Positions 15,462 to 23,314 of a stretch of DNA of 34,141 nt are shown piece after piece. Source of the stretch: Marmoricola sp. (GTDB lineage: Bacteria; Actinomycetota; Actinomycetes; Propionibacteriales; Nocardioidaceae); the NCBI RefSeq assembly GCF_025965085.1, contig NZ_JAOPXP010000001.1:1-34141 (forward strand), given 5' to 3'. Numbering within the stretch: position 1 is the first letter of the stretch; each line of letters begins with the position of its first letter. The notes beneath the pieces are model-generated. The model made no database searches. It was not told the DNA's origin and was given only the letters and a program-made list of their open reading frames with translations. A program made the position numbers and the translations under genes.

Positions 15462-16114
15462 GTCTCCAGGCGGTATCCCGCGCCCCGCACGGTCTCGACG
15501 AGGCGGCGGCCGAGCTTGCGTCGCAGGTAGCCGACGTAGACCTCGACGGCATTGGGATTCACGTCGTCGGGGGCGTCCCACACGTGGTCGAGGAGCTCGA
15601 TCTTGGTCACCACCCGTCCCGGACGGCGCAGGAGGTACTCCAGCAGACCGAACTCCCGAGGTGTGAGCGCGACCGCCACCCCGTCGACCGTCACCTGACG
15701 GGTGCTGGGATCGAGCCTGACGTCACCCGCCGTCAACACGGCAGGCCTGGCCTGCGGCGAACGCCTGAGCAACGCGCGGAGGCGGGCGAGCAGGACCACG
15801 TAGGAGAACGGCTTGGTCAGGTAGTCGTCGGCCCCGTAGTCAAGGCCGTCCGCCTGGTCGCGCTCCCCCGCCCGCGCCGAGAGCATCAGGACGGGCACCC
15901 AGTTCTCCTCCGAGCGCAGGGCCTGGACCACCTCGAAGCCCGAGAGCCGGGGCAACATCACGTCGAGGACGACCGCATCGAAGTCGCCGTGCCGGGCGAG
16001 CTCGAGCCCCGTCACCCCGTCACCCGCCACCTCGACGACGAACCCGTCTCCGGTCAACCCGCGCCGCAGCGCATGGGCGAGGCGCCGTTCGTCCTCGACG
16101 AGCAGTAGCCGCAT
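15458..16114 (-). CDS. OmpR-family response regulator of TCS2 (218 aa)
   Basis: Two-domain DNA-binding regulator: receiver with E7/D8 acidic pair, phospho-acceptor D51 in VLDVMLPR, LSAR and LTKPF; winged helix with the recognition segment NPNAVEVYVGYLRRKLG and the terminal ETVRGAGYRLET. The ATG at 16114 is chosen because it starts directly on the first beta strand. It has no Shine-Dalgarno, but CAGTCT lies exactly 6 nt upstream on its strand, the leaderless layout seen at other genes here. The 78-bp divergent gap to the secreted-protein gene holds TCACAG-like repeats that it may bind. Confidence 0.94.
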   Translation of the reverse strand: MRLLLVEDERRLAHALRRGLTGDGFVVEVAGDGVTGLELARHGDFDAVVLDVMLPRLSGFEVVQALRSEENWVPVLMLSARAGERDQADGLDYGADDYLTKPFSYVVLLARLRALLRRSPQARPAVLTAGDVRLDPSTRQVTVDGVAVALTPREFGLLEYLLRRPGRVVTKIELLDHVWDAPDDVNPNAVEVYVGYLRRKLGRRLVETVRGAGYRLET

Positions 16115-16126
16115 GGCCCCAGACTG
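16115..16126 (-). promoter_or_regulatory. Possible leaderless -10 for the TCS2 operon
   Basis: On the minus strand CAGTCT (16126-16121) is followed by 6 nt and the ATG at 16114. It fits NANNNT-N6-ATG. There is no clear direct-repeat box at the usual distance on this strand. Confidence 0.35.
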
Positions 16127-16153
16127 GCACGGCCGCTGAGCGGGCTCACAGGA

Positions 16154-16192
16154 TCTCAGTAATCTCACAGCGACCTGGCGCACGCTTGGCCC
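16154..16192 (+). promoter_or_regulatory. TCACAGC-type box and leaderless -10 upstream of the secreted LolA/RseB-like gene
   Basis: TCTCAGT (16154-16160) and TCACAGC (16165-16171) are 11 bp apart; a further CTCACAG lies at 16145-16151. The second copy ends 21 nt before the ATG at 16193, and CACGCT (16181-16186) is 6 nt before it. The half-site resembles the TCACAGC-N4-TCACAGC consensus known for mycobacterial PhoP. It is next to TCS2. Confidence 0.58.
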
Positions 16193-17329
16193 ATGAGCAC
16201 CTTCACCCGTCGTCCCGCCGCGCGGTGGCTCGTCCCCGCCGTTGTCGCCGTCCTGCTCGCCGCGGGAGGCTCCGCCGTCGGCGTCCTGGCTGCGAGCGCC
16301 CGAGGAGGCCTGCCGCACCGCAGCCCCTCACAGCTCCTCGTGGACGTCCAGAAGGCGCGACTCGACGGCCTGTCCGGGACCATCGTCCAGAACGCCTCCC
16401 TGGGCCTGCCCAGCCTTCCGGGAGTCGGTGGCGCCGGCAGCTCCGACATGACCTCGCTCGTCTCCGGGTCGCACACGCTCCGGCTCTGGTACGCCGGGCC
16501 GAACAAGGTCCGGCTCGCGCTTCTGGGGTCGTTGGGCGAGTCCGACATCGTGCGCAACGGGACCGACCTCTGGACCTGGTCCAGCAAGGACAAGAGCGCC
16601 ACGCACCGCCAGGTCCCGCTCATGAAGGCGGATGCACCCGGTCGGCTCCCTGCCACCGCGCCGGTGACGCCGCAGGAGGCCGCCGACGCCGCACTCGCGG
16701 CGATCTCCCCCACCACGAAGGTCAGCACCGACGGGACGGCCTCGGTGGCCGGGAGGACCGCCTACGAGCTCGTGCTGCAGCCGAGGGCCACCGGTTCGCT
16801 GGTGGAGTCGGTACGCATCGCGATCGACGGGAGGACCCATGTGCCCACGCGCGTCCAGGTGTTCGCCCGGGGCACGCAGGACCCCGCCTTCGAGGTGGGC
16901 TTCACCTCCTTCGACCCGTCGACCCCGGCGGCGTCCGCCTTCGCCTTCAACCCGCCGCCCCGCACGAAGGTCACCGAAGGATCCGGCCCGGCGTCCCACG
17001 AAGCCCTGCCTGGGAGCGGGAGGCGCGGTTCGGACAAGCATCGTTCGGACAAGCCTGGCTCGGCCAGCGCCGACCAGAGGCTCCAGGTCGTCGGCACCGG
17101 CTGGACGTCCGTCGTGGTCGCGAAGGTCCCCACGGGCGACAGCCAAGCCGCAGGCACGGGCTCCGGCCAGCTGGCCCGGATGCTCAAGGTCCTCCCGAGA
17201 GTGAGTGGCACCTGGGGCACGGGCCACCTGTTGAAGGGCACGTTGTTCTCGGCACTGCTCACCGACGACGGCCGGCTCGTCGTGGGGGCGGTGGCCCCGG
17301 AGGCGCTCTACGCGGCACTGGGCCGCTGA
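16193..17329 (+). CDS. Secreted LolA/RseB-like protein (378 aa)
   Basis: Exported protein with an N-terminal signal sequence (hydrophobic ~12-33, ending LAASA; no lipobox cysteine) and a middle part (about 45-265) that looks like the LolA/RseB lipoprotein-carrier fold: the LDGLSGTIVQ opening, LRLWYAGPNKVRLAL, the DIVRNGTDLWTWSSKDKSA strand pair, and ISPTTKVSTDGTASVAGRTAYELVLQP. Such actinobacterial proteins are often called outer-membrane-lipoprotein-sorting-like, though there is no outer membrane; they may bind acyl chains. A basic/Ser/Asp-rich linker (~275-300) precedes a small C-terminal part. Its stop overlaps the ABC ATPase start by one base. It is likely a sensor or substrate handler for the exporter and TCS2; that is inference. 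Confidence 0.75.
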   Translation: MSTFTRRPAARWLVPAVVAVLLAAGGSAVGVLAASARGGLPHRSPSQLLVDVQKARLDGLSGTIVQNASLGLPSLPGVGGAGSSDMTSLVSGSHTLRLWYAGPNKVRLALLGSLGESDIVRNGTDLWTWSSKDKSATHRQVPLMKADAPGRLPATAPVTPQEAADAALAAISPTTKVSTDGTASVAGRTAYELVLQPRATGSLVESVRIAIDGRTHVPTRVQVFARGTQDPAFEVGFTSFDPSTPAASAFAFNPPPRTKVTEGSGPASHEALPGSGRRGSDKHRSDKPGSASADQRLQVVGTGWTSVVVAKVPTGDSQAAGTGSGQLARMLKVLPRVSGTWGTGHLLKGTLFSALLTDDGRLVVGAVAPEALYAALGR

Positions 17330-18261
17330 TGTCGGACGCCGCCGTCGCCACCTCCGGACTCACCAAGCGCTTCGGTCACCAGGTCGCCGTGGACTCCCTC
17401 GACATGGTCGTGCCCGCCGGGTCCGTCTACGGCTTCCTCGGACCGAACGGCTCCGGCAAGACGACGACCATCAGGATGCTGCTCGGGCTGGTCGGCCCCA
17501 CGTCGGGAAGCGTCGAGCTGCTGGGGCACCCCATGCCGGAGCAAGGGCCTGCCGTGCTGGCCCGCGTCGGCGCACTGGTCGAGGGGCCGGCGTTCCACCC
17601 CTACCTCTCCGGACGCGACAACCTGAGTCGGCTCGACTCCGCCGACAGCACGACCGACTCCCGAACGGCACGTGCCCGGATCGACGGCGCCCTCGACAGG
17701 GTGGGTCTGCTGGCCGCGGCGACCAAGCGGTACCGCGCGTACTCCCTGGGCATGCGGCAGCGCCTGGCCATCGCGAGTGCGCTCCTGCGCCACCGCGACC
17801 TGCTCGTGCTCGACGAACCCACCAACGGCCTCGACCCCCAGGGCACGCGTGAGGTCAGGGCCCTGGTCGGATCGCTCGCCGACGAGGGCGCGACGGTGCT
17901 GGTCTCGAGCCACCTGCTCTCCGAGGTCGAGCAGATGTGCAGCCACCTCGGCGTGATGCACGTCGGCAAGCTGGTCGCGCAGGGCACCAGTGCCGAGGTC
18001 CGGGCGGTCACTCAGCAGGACGCGGTCGTCGAGACCGACCAGCCCCACGAGGCGGCGCGCATCATGCGCGAGCTCGGGCTGCTCGACGTCCGCGTCACCA
18101 GGACGTCCGCCACCGGTGGCCTGGCGGGCGTCTCACCGGAGAAGATCGTCGCTGCCTGCGTCTACCAAGGGGTGCCGGTCACCGGCTTCCGGGTCGGCGC
18201 CCCCTCTCTCGAGGACGTCTTCGTCTCGCTCACCGGGGAGGGCTTCGATGTCAGCAGCTGA
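17329..18261 (+). CDS. ABC transporter ATP-binding protein (310 aa)
   Basis: Cytosolic ATPase of an ABC-2-type exporter (DrrA/CcmA-like). Walker A GPNGSGKTT at 38-46, signature YSLGMRQRLAIA (~139-150), Walker B LLVLDEP with D-loop NGLD and the H-loop SSHLL are all intact. A C-terminal extension of ~90 residues (ends SLEDVFVSLTGE) is typical for this class. It sits between the LolA/RseB-like gene (one-base overlap) and the permease gene (14-bp overlap). Substrate not identifiable; lipids or antimicrobial compounds are common for the class. Confidence 0.94.
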   Translation: MSDAAVATSGLTKRFGHQVAVDSLDMVVPAGSVYGFLGPNGSGKTTTIRMLLGLVGPTSGSVELLGHPMPEQGPAVLARVGALVEGPAFHPYLSGRDNLSRLDSADSTTDSRTARARIDGALDRVGLLAAATKRYRAYSLGMRQRLAIASALLRHRDLLVLDEPTNGLDPQGTREVRALVGSLADEGATVLVSSHLLSEVEQMCSHLGVMHVGKLVAQGTSAEVRAVTQQDAVVETDQPHEAARIMRELGLLDVRVTRTSATGGLAGVSPEKIVAACVYQGVPVTGFRVGAPSLEDVFVSLTGEGFDVSS

Positions 18262-19102
18262 GGCGGTCGCCGTACGCCGGCCGCGCAGACTCCCGACGCG
18301 GTTCCTGCGCTCGGAGCTCGCGCTGATCTTCGGGCGCCGCCGCAACCAGGCCGGGCTGCTGGTGCTTGCCGCAGTTCCCGTGCTGATCTCCATCGCGGTG
18401 AAGGTCTCGTCGCCTGGGCGGGGGGGCGATGGTCCGGACTTCTTCGGGTCCATCACCGAGAACGGGCTGTTCGTCGCCCTCGCCTCCCTCACCCTCGAGC
18501 TCGGGCTGTTCCTGCCGCTGGCGGTGGCTGCGATCGCGGGCGACTCGGTGGCCGGAGAGGCGAACCTCGGCACGCTGCGCTACCTGCTCACCGTCCCGGT
18601 GCCCCGCGCCAGGCTCCTGGCGGTCAAGTACCTCGCCATCGTGATCTTCTCCGTGGTCGCGACCCTGACGGTGACCGTCACCGGCATCGTCATGGGACTC
18701 GCTCTGTTCGGAGGTGGGGACATGACCCTGCTCTCCGGAACCCAGATCGGGTTCGGCCAAGCACTTCTCAGGGTCCTCGGCGCCACGCTGTACCTCAGTG
18801 CCTGCCTCGCCTCGCTCGGCGCCGTGGGACTGTTCGTCTCCACCCTGACCGAGCAGCCGATCGGGGCGATGATCGCGGTCGTCATCTTCAGCACCGCCAG
18901 CTTCATCGCCGACACCATCCCGCAGATCAGCTGGCTGCACCCGTTCCTGATCACCCACCACTGGCTGGCCTTCGGCGACCTCTTCCGGGACCCGGTGGCC
19001 TGGAACGGCGTGCAGCAGGGCATCTACGTCGCAGCGGCGTACGTACTCGTGTTCGGGCTGGCGGGATGGGCCCGCTTCGCCGGGAAGGACGTCACCAGCT
19101 GA
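18248..19102 (+). CDS. ABC-2 type permease (284 aa)
   Basis: Six-helix membrane partner of the preceding ATPase. After a basic N-terminus, helices are visible near residues 35-52, 75-97, 125-150, 175-200, 205-225 and 255-275. The GDSVAGEANLGTLRYLLTVPVPRARLLAVKY stretch after the second helix is the hallmark ABC-2 coupling region. The ATG at 18248 overlaps the ATPase gene by 14 bp. It ends the three-gene unit that starts at the LolA/RseB-like gene; the next gene has its own promoter. Confidence 0.92.
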   Translation: MSAAEAVAVRRPRRLPTRFLRSELALIFGRRRNQAGLLVLAAVPVLISIAVKVSSPGRGGDGPDFFGSITENGLFVALASLTLELGLFLPLAVAAIAGDSVAGEANLGTLRYLLTVPVPRARLLAVKYLAIVIFSVVATLTVTVTGIVMGLALFGGGDMTLLSGTQIGFGQALLRVLGATLYLSACLASLGAVGLFVSTLTEQPIGAMIAVVIFSTASFIADTIPQISWLHPFLITHHWLAFGDLFRDPVAWNGVQQGIYVAAAYVLVFGLAGWARFAGKDVTS

Positions 19103-19110
19103 TCCGAACG

Positions 19111-19149
19111 GTCAGGCTCCGGTCAGGTGTTCGCCCCGACACTCCTTCC
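19111..19149 (+). promoter_or_regulatory. GTCAGGT-type box and leaderless -10 for the COG4705-type gene
   Basis: GTCAGGC (19111-19117) and GTCAGGT (19122-19128), 11 bp apart; the second ends 21 nt before the ATG at 19150. GACACT (19138-19143) lies 6 nt before the ATG. No Shine-Dalgarno. Confidence 0.65.
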
Positions 19150-19947
19150 ATGACGAGTACCGACGAAGTGTCCACCCGCAGCCGACTGATGCTCAACAAG
19201 GTGCCCGAGGTCACCGTCTACTTCTGGATCATCAAGATCCTCTGCACCACGGTCGGCGAGAGCTTCGCCGACTTCGTCAACGCGACCCTGGGGTTCGGCC
19301 TCACCGACACCACCGTGGTGTTCTCGGCGGCGCTGATCGCGGTACTCACCGTCCAGTTCAGGCTCGACCGCTACGTGCCCGGCGTCTACTGGCTCGCCGT
19401 CGTGCTGATCAGCGTGGTGGGAACGCTCCTCACCGACATCCTCACCGACGGGATGGGCGTGCCGCTGTGGGCGAGCACCACGGTGTTCTCGCTGCTCCTC
19501 GCCGTCGTGTTCGGCACCTGGTACGCCCGTGAGCGCACGCTCTCGATCCACACCATCGCCACCAGGCCTCGTGAGGCGTTCTACTGGCTCACCGTCCTGG
19601 TCACCTTCGCGCTCGGCACCGCCGTCGGGGACTGGACCCTCGAGCTGACCGGCTGGTCGCCGGGCGCCGCGGTCATGCTTCCCGCCGGACTTCTCCTCGC
19701 TGTGCTCCTCGCCTGGAAGCTCGGTGCCGGACCGGTGCTGTCCTTCTGGCTCGCCTACATCCTCACCCGGCCCCTGGGCGCCAACATCGGCGACTACCTC
19801 GCCTCCCCGCGGACAGAGGGCGGCCTCGGACTCGGCACCTTCGGCACGAGTGCCCTGTTCCTGGCGACCATCCTGGCGGTCGTGGTCTTCCTGACGAAGA
19901 CGCAGAAGGACCGGACCGAGGTCGCGGCAGCCCTCCCCGGGGACTGA
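19150..19947 (+). CDS. COG4705-type membrane protein with fourfold repeat (265 aa)
   Basis: Integral membrane protein of a family without known function (COG4705-like). About eight transmembrane helices. An 18-residue motif occurs four times without gaps: residues 24-41, 79-96, 144-161 and 198-215, each fitting aromatic-W-x9-G-x4-D (for example YFWIIKILCTTVGESFAD and FYWLTVLVTFALGTAVGD). Each copy starts a pair of helices, so the protein appears to be built from four two-helix units with a W, a G and an acidic residue each, which would suit a transport path for a cation or small polar solute; that is inference. The start is fixed by the leaderless promoter. It is likely cotranscribed with the Usp-like gene 52 bp downstream. 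Confidence 0.8.
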   Translation: MTSTDEVSTRSRLMLNKVPEVTVYFWIIKILCTTVGESFADFVNATLGFGLTDTTVVFSAALIAVLTVQFRLDRYVPGVYWLAVVLISVVGTLLTDILTDGMGVPLWASTTVFSLLLAVVFGTWYARERTLSIHTIATRPREAFYWLTVLVTFALGTAVGDWTLELTGWSPGAAVMLPAGLLLAVLLAWKLGAGPVLSFWLAYILTRPLGANIGDYLASPRTEGGLGLGTFGTSALFLATILAVVVFLTKTQKDRTEVAAALPGD

Positions 19948-19999
19948 AGCCGACCGAAGACCTATCCCAGCACCCAGCACCCAGCGAAGGGAGCTCACC

Positions 20000-20434
20000 G
20001 TGAAGACACGGAGGACGCGCATCCTGGTCGTCACCGACTCGGCCGAGCCCACGGCTGCGCTCGTCGAGGCCATCCGACATCGCGCCGAGTCGGGGGACGT
20101 GCAGTTCCGGGTCGTCGTACCGAACCCGGCTCGGGCCGAGCTGCACCTGCTCCATCCGGAGCGCCACGACAAGGCGCACGAGGCCGAGCAGGTGCTGGAC
20201 AAGGCGCTGCCCGGTCTGGAGATCGCCGCGGGAGGTCGGGTGATCGGGTCGGTCTCCGTGCGCAACGACCCGATGGATGCCATCGAGGAGACCATCTTCA
20301 ACGAGCCTGTCGACGAGATCATGCTGTCGGTGGCCCGGCACGGCTTCGCGACGCGGCTCCACCAGGACCTGCCGCACCGGTTGGAGCACTTCGGTCTTCC
20401 GGTGACGGTCGTTCCTCCGGGCAACCCGCACTGA
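20000..20434 (+). CDS. Universal-stress-protein-like protein (144 aa)
   Basis: Small cytosolic alpha/beta protein with Usp-like layout: first strand ILVVTDSAE, a middle RVVVPNPA strand, DEIMLSVARHG, and a final VTVVPPG strand, close to the ends of Usp domains. The usual ATP-binding G-x2-G-x9-G-S motif of one Usp class is absent, so it would be of the non-nucleotide type or diverged. GTG start with AAGGGAG 8 nt upstream. It is followed after 12 bp by an EEP-family gene, so the two are probably cotranscribed. Function unknown. Confidence 0.75.
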   Translation: MKTRRTRILVVTDSAEPTAALVEAIRHRAESGDVQFRVVVPNPARAELHLLHPERHDKAHEAEQVLDKALPGLEIAAGGRVIGSVSVRNDPMDAIEETIFNEPVDEIMLSVARHGFATRLHQDLPHRLEHFGLPVTVVPPGNPH

Positions 20435-20446
20435 GACAGGTCCGCC

Positions 20447-21241
20447 ATGCCCGCACCCGCCTCGGGTACGCAGACCCGAGTGGCCAGCGCGAACGTCCTC
20501 TACTCGCTCGCGCCCGAGGATGCGCGGACGGCGCTCGACGCGATCCTGGCCCTGGAGCCCGACCTCGTGGGGCTCCAGGAGTGGTACCCGACCCGCTTCC
20601 GGCTGCTGAGGGAGACCGGGCACCTGGGTTTCGTGCCCCAGGTCGCTGGCCGACTGCAGCGCAGCGCCGACCGGGGCACGCCTGACTACCTGTGGAACAC
20701 GCCCCTGCTGGGCGGTTGTGCCGTGGGCGCTCGAGCGGACCGCTTCGCACTCGTCCACTGCCGGACCCGCTTCCTGAGCGCTCCCGGGCTGAGCGACCGC
20801 AAGGAGCAGGGACGGTCGCTGGAGCCTGGCCGGGCGGCCACGGTCGCGGTCTACCGCGACCTGCAGGCGGACCGCACCGTCTGCCTGGTCGACTACCACC
20901 TCGTCTCGGGAGTCCAGGCCGGCGGCCGGTACCGGACGGACCGGCCCGTCCTGACGGCACGGCACCGCCGGGAGGCGGCGATGCTGGGACGGATCGTCCG
21001 GGAGCAGCTCGCCGAGGGGCATGTCGTCCTCGCCGCCGGCGACTCCAACTTCCACGGCCTCCGCATCGAGGGCCTGACGTCTGCCTGGGAGGGACGCGAG
21101 CAGCAGCCTGGGACGCTGGGGCTGCACCGTCAGGTCGACGACGTACACGGCCCCGGTCCCGCCGAGGCCGTCACGGTGGTCACCACTGCGTCCGACCACC
21201 GCGCGATCGTCGTACGCCGAACCCACCGCGCCGACTCGTGA
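20447..21241 (+). CDS. Endonuclease/exonuclease/phosphatase family protein (264 aa)
   Basis: Soluble metal-dependent hydrolase of the EEP superfamily. Catalytic landmarks: ASANVL near residue 14 (Asn), LQEW (metal-binding Glu, ~43), a DYHLVSG strand, AGDSNFHG (Asp and Asn, ~203) and the C-terminal SDHRAIV (Asp-His pair, ~248). No signal peptide is visible. Substrates in this superfamily range from nucleic acids to phospholipids and inositol phosphates; none can be picked. The ATG follows the Usp-like stop by 12 bp, with AGG nearby. Confidence 0.87.
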   Translation: MPAPASGTQTRVASANVLYSLAPEDARTALDAILALEPDLVGLQEWYPTRFRLLRETGHLGFVPQVAGRLQRSADRGTPDYLWNTPLLGGCAVGARADRFALVHCRTRFLSAPGLSDRKEQGRSLEPGRAATVAVYRDLQADRTVCLVDYHLVSGVQAGGRYRTDRPVLTARHRREAAMLGRIVREQLAEGHVVLAAGDSNFHGLRIEGLTSAWEGREQQPGTLGLHRQVDDVHGPGPAEAVTVVTTASDHRAIVVRRTHRADS

Positions 21242-21246
21242 ACGCT

Positions 21247-21285
21247 CTCATCGTGGTCTCATCAAGGCTCCGCCACGCTCGACCC
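21247..21285 (+). promoter_or_regulatory. CTCATC-type box and leaderless -10 for the lipoprotein-ABC-TCS3 operon
   Basis: CTCATCG (21247-21253) and CTCATCA (21258-21264), 11 bp apart; the second ends 21 nt before the ATG at 21286. CACGCT (21274-21279) is 6 nt before the ATG, the same hexamer as at 16181. No Shine-Dalgarno. This third repeat type is found next to TCS3 only. Confidence 0.6.
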
Positions 21286-21984
21286 ATGGATCACACGAGA
21301 AGCTCACGGCCGGGAAGACCGGCGCTCGTCTCGACCCTCGTCTGCCTGGCGGTCCTCCTCGCCGGCTGCGGAGGCGGCGGAACGAGCTCGGCGGCGGGTG
21401 GCTCGAGCAGCGCGACCTCGAACGCCGCGTCCTCCAGTGCACCGAGCGCCGGCACGTCGACCCCGAGCACGCCGTCGCCGACGGCGAAGTCCGCTGCGCC
21501 GGTCCCCGTGGAGAAGAACCCGCCCGGGGACATCCCGGACAACCTGGCGTTCGTCCCCTACGCCAACAAGGCGGGCGGCTACTCGTTCACCCACCCCGAG
21601 GGATGGGCACGCAGTGGCAGCGGCACCCGCGTGCGGTTCACCGAGAAGCTCAACGGGGTGGTCGTCGAGAGCGTGCCCGCGTCCCAGGGGCCGACGGTCG
21701 CCAGCGCCCGCAGCAGTGAGGTCCCCCGGCTCCGTGCCGGGGTGCCGGCCTTCGAGCTCCGCACCATCTCCGCGGTCAACCTCCCGGCAGGGCCGACAGT
21801 TCGCATCGTGTTCCGTCGCAACTCCGATCCGGACCCGGTGACGGGCAAGGTCTACCGCGACGAGGTGGAGGAGTACCTCGTCCAACACGCGGGGAAGCTG
21901 GTGCGGATGGACCTCTTCGGGCCCGTCGGCGCGGACAACGTCGACGCCTACCGCACGATGTCGCAGAGCCTGAGGCTGCGGTGA
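21286..21984 (+). CDS. Extracellular lipoprotein, first gene of ABC-TCS3 operon (232 aa)
   Basis: Lipoprotein with signal peptide and lipobox LAGC (C28), a Ser/Ala/Thr/Pro-rich linker (~30-75) and a C-terminal domain (~80-232) of about 150 residues that contains YSFTHPEGW and ends TMSQSLRLR. That pattern is reminiscent of PsbP/DUF1795-like secreted domains, a tentative likeness only. The next gene starts in its stop codon region (GTGA, 4-bp overlap), so it is tightly tied to the ABC system. It may bind ligand for the transporter or report it to the TCS3 kinase. The ATG is set by the promoter geometry. Confidence 0.8.
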   Translation: MDHTRSSRPGRPALVSTLVCLAVLLAGCGGGGTSSAAGGSSSATSNAASSSAPSAGTSTPSTPSPTAKSAAPVPVEKNPPGDIPDNLAFVPYANKAGGYSFTHPEGWARSGSGTRVRFTEKLNGVVVESVPASQGPTVASARSSEVPRLRAGVPAFELRTISAVNLPAGPTVRIVFRRNSDPDPVTGKVYRDEVEEYLVQHAGKLVRMDLFGPVGADNVDAYRTMSQSLRLR

Positions 21985-22649
21985 ACGGCGCGCCAGTCCT
22001 CGAGGCCCAGGGTCTGCACCGGTTCTTCCGCCGGGGCGGTGAGGAGGTCGCTGCGCTTCGCGACGTCTCGCTCAGCCTGCGGCCGGGAGAGATGGTCGCG
22101 GTGGTCGGCCCGTCGGGGTCGGGGAAGTCGACGCTGCTGAACCTGCTGGCCGGGCTCGACGACCCCGACGGTGGCATGGTCCGCGTGGCCGGCCGCCAGC
22201 TCAGCCACCAGTCCGCGACCGTGCAGGCCCGGCTGCGCGGGGAGCTGATCGGGGTGCTCACCCAGGCCAGCGGTCTCGTCGAGCACCTCGACGTGCTGGG
22301 CAACCTGCGCCTGGCTGCGTCCTTCAGGCGGGAGACCGCCCGCACCCAGGACCTGCTCGCGCTGCTCGAGTCCGTCCAGCTGGCCGACCGGTCCGGCTCC
22401 CGGCCCTCCACGCTGTCCGGTGGCGAGACGGCACGCGCCAATCTTGCGGTGGCGCTGGCCGGAGGTCCCCGGGTCCTCCTGGCCGACGAGCCCACGGCCG
22501 AGGTGAGTACGCCGGAGGAGGCGGTGCTGCTCGAGCTCCTCCGCGCGCTGCAGCCCCTCGACGGGGCCACGGTGCTCGTGACGCACTCGGCCGTCGTCGC
22601 CGACGCTGCCGACCGGGTCGTGCACCTGGTGGACGGCAGGGCGTCGTGA
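21981..22649 (+). CDS. ABC ATPase 1 of FtsX-type exporter, altered D-loop (222 aa)
   Basis: ATP-binding subunit of the LolD/MacB type. Walker A GPSGSGKST (43-51), Q-loop TQ, signature LSGGE (145-149), Walker B LLADEP and the H-loop VTHS are intact. The D-loop, normally like GALD, reads AEVS (173-176), losing the aspartate, whereas the next ATPase keeps GALD. This suggests an asymmetric heterodimer. GTG start overlaps the lipoprotein stop by 4 bp, and its own stop overlaps the next GTG by 4 bp. Confidence 0.93.
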   Translation: MNGAPVLEAQGLHRFFRRGGEEVAALRDVSLSLRPGEMVAVVGPSGSGKSTLLNLLAGLDDPDGGMVRVAGRQLSHQSATVQARLRGELIGVLTQASGLVEHLDVLGNLRLAASFRRETARTQDLLALLESVQLADRSGSRPSTLSGGETARANLAVALAGGPRVLLADEPTAEVSTPEEAVLLELLRALQPLDGATVLVTHSAVVADAADRVVHLVDGRAS

Positions 22650-23314
22650 ACGACTCCGACGAGAGGCCGCTCGTGCAGGCCACCTCCGTGGGCGTCAGCT
22701 ACGGCCAGACCGACATCCTGCACGGCGTCGCCCTCACCGTCTGTCCCGGAGCCCACGTCGCGGTGATGGGCCGCTCGGGCAGCGGCAAGACCACCCTGCT
22801 CCTGACCCTCGCAGGCCTCCTCGCCCCCTCGAGCGGGACCGTCACCTGGCCCGGCTTGTCCCCCGACGTCCGCCGCAGGCGGGGCGAGATCGGCATGATC
22901 TTCCAGGCGCCCTCGCTCATGCCCGAGCTGACGGCCCTGCAGAACACCACGCTCCCTCTGCGCCTGCGCGGAGTCGGGGTCGAGGAGGCCCGCGACTCGT
23001 CCCTGGTCGCCCTCGCCGCCATCGGGGCCGCCGACCTCGCCGACGCGCTGCCCGCGCAGCTCTCGGGTGGACAGCAGCAGCGAGTGGCCATCGCGCGCGC
23101 ACTTGCGGGCCGCCACCGGCTGGTGCTGGCCGACGAGCCCACTGGAGCACTGGACCGCGCCCGCGCGCGCCAGGTCGCCCTGGCCCTGCGTGACGCGGTG
23201 GCAGCCACCGGCGGCGGCCTGGTCCTGGCCACCCACGACCCTGCCCTCGCCGAGATGTTCGACGAGCACCTGACCGTCCTCGACGGCGACCTCACCCTGG
23301 GCAGGACCGCATGA
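22646..23314 (+). CDS. ABC ATPase 2 of FtsX-type exporter (222 aa)
   Basis: Second LolD/MacB-type ATPase, with a full set of motifs: Walker A GRSGSGKTT, Q-loop IFQAPSLMPELTALQN (typical of the FtsX-permease class), signature LSGGQQQRVAIARAL, Walker B LVLADEP, D-loop GALD and H-loop ATHD. Same length as ATPase 1, so the pair probably arose by duplication and forms the nucleotide-binding dimer for the large permease. Start and stop overlap both neighbours by 4 bp. Confidence 0.95.
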   Translation: MNDSDERPLVQATSVGVSYGQTDILHGVALTVCPGAHVAVMGRSGSGKTTLLLTLAGLLAPSSGTVTWPGLSPDVRRRRGEIGMIFQAPSLMPELTALQNTTLPLRLRGVGVEEARDSSLVALAAIGAADLADALPAQLSGGQQQRVAIARALAGRHRLVLADEPTGALDRARARQVALALRDAVAATGGGLVLATHDPALAEMFDEHLTVLDGDLTLGRTA

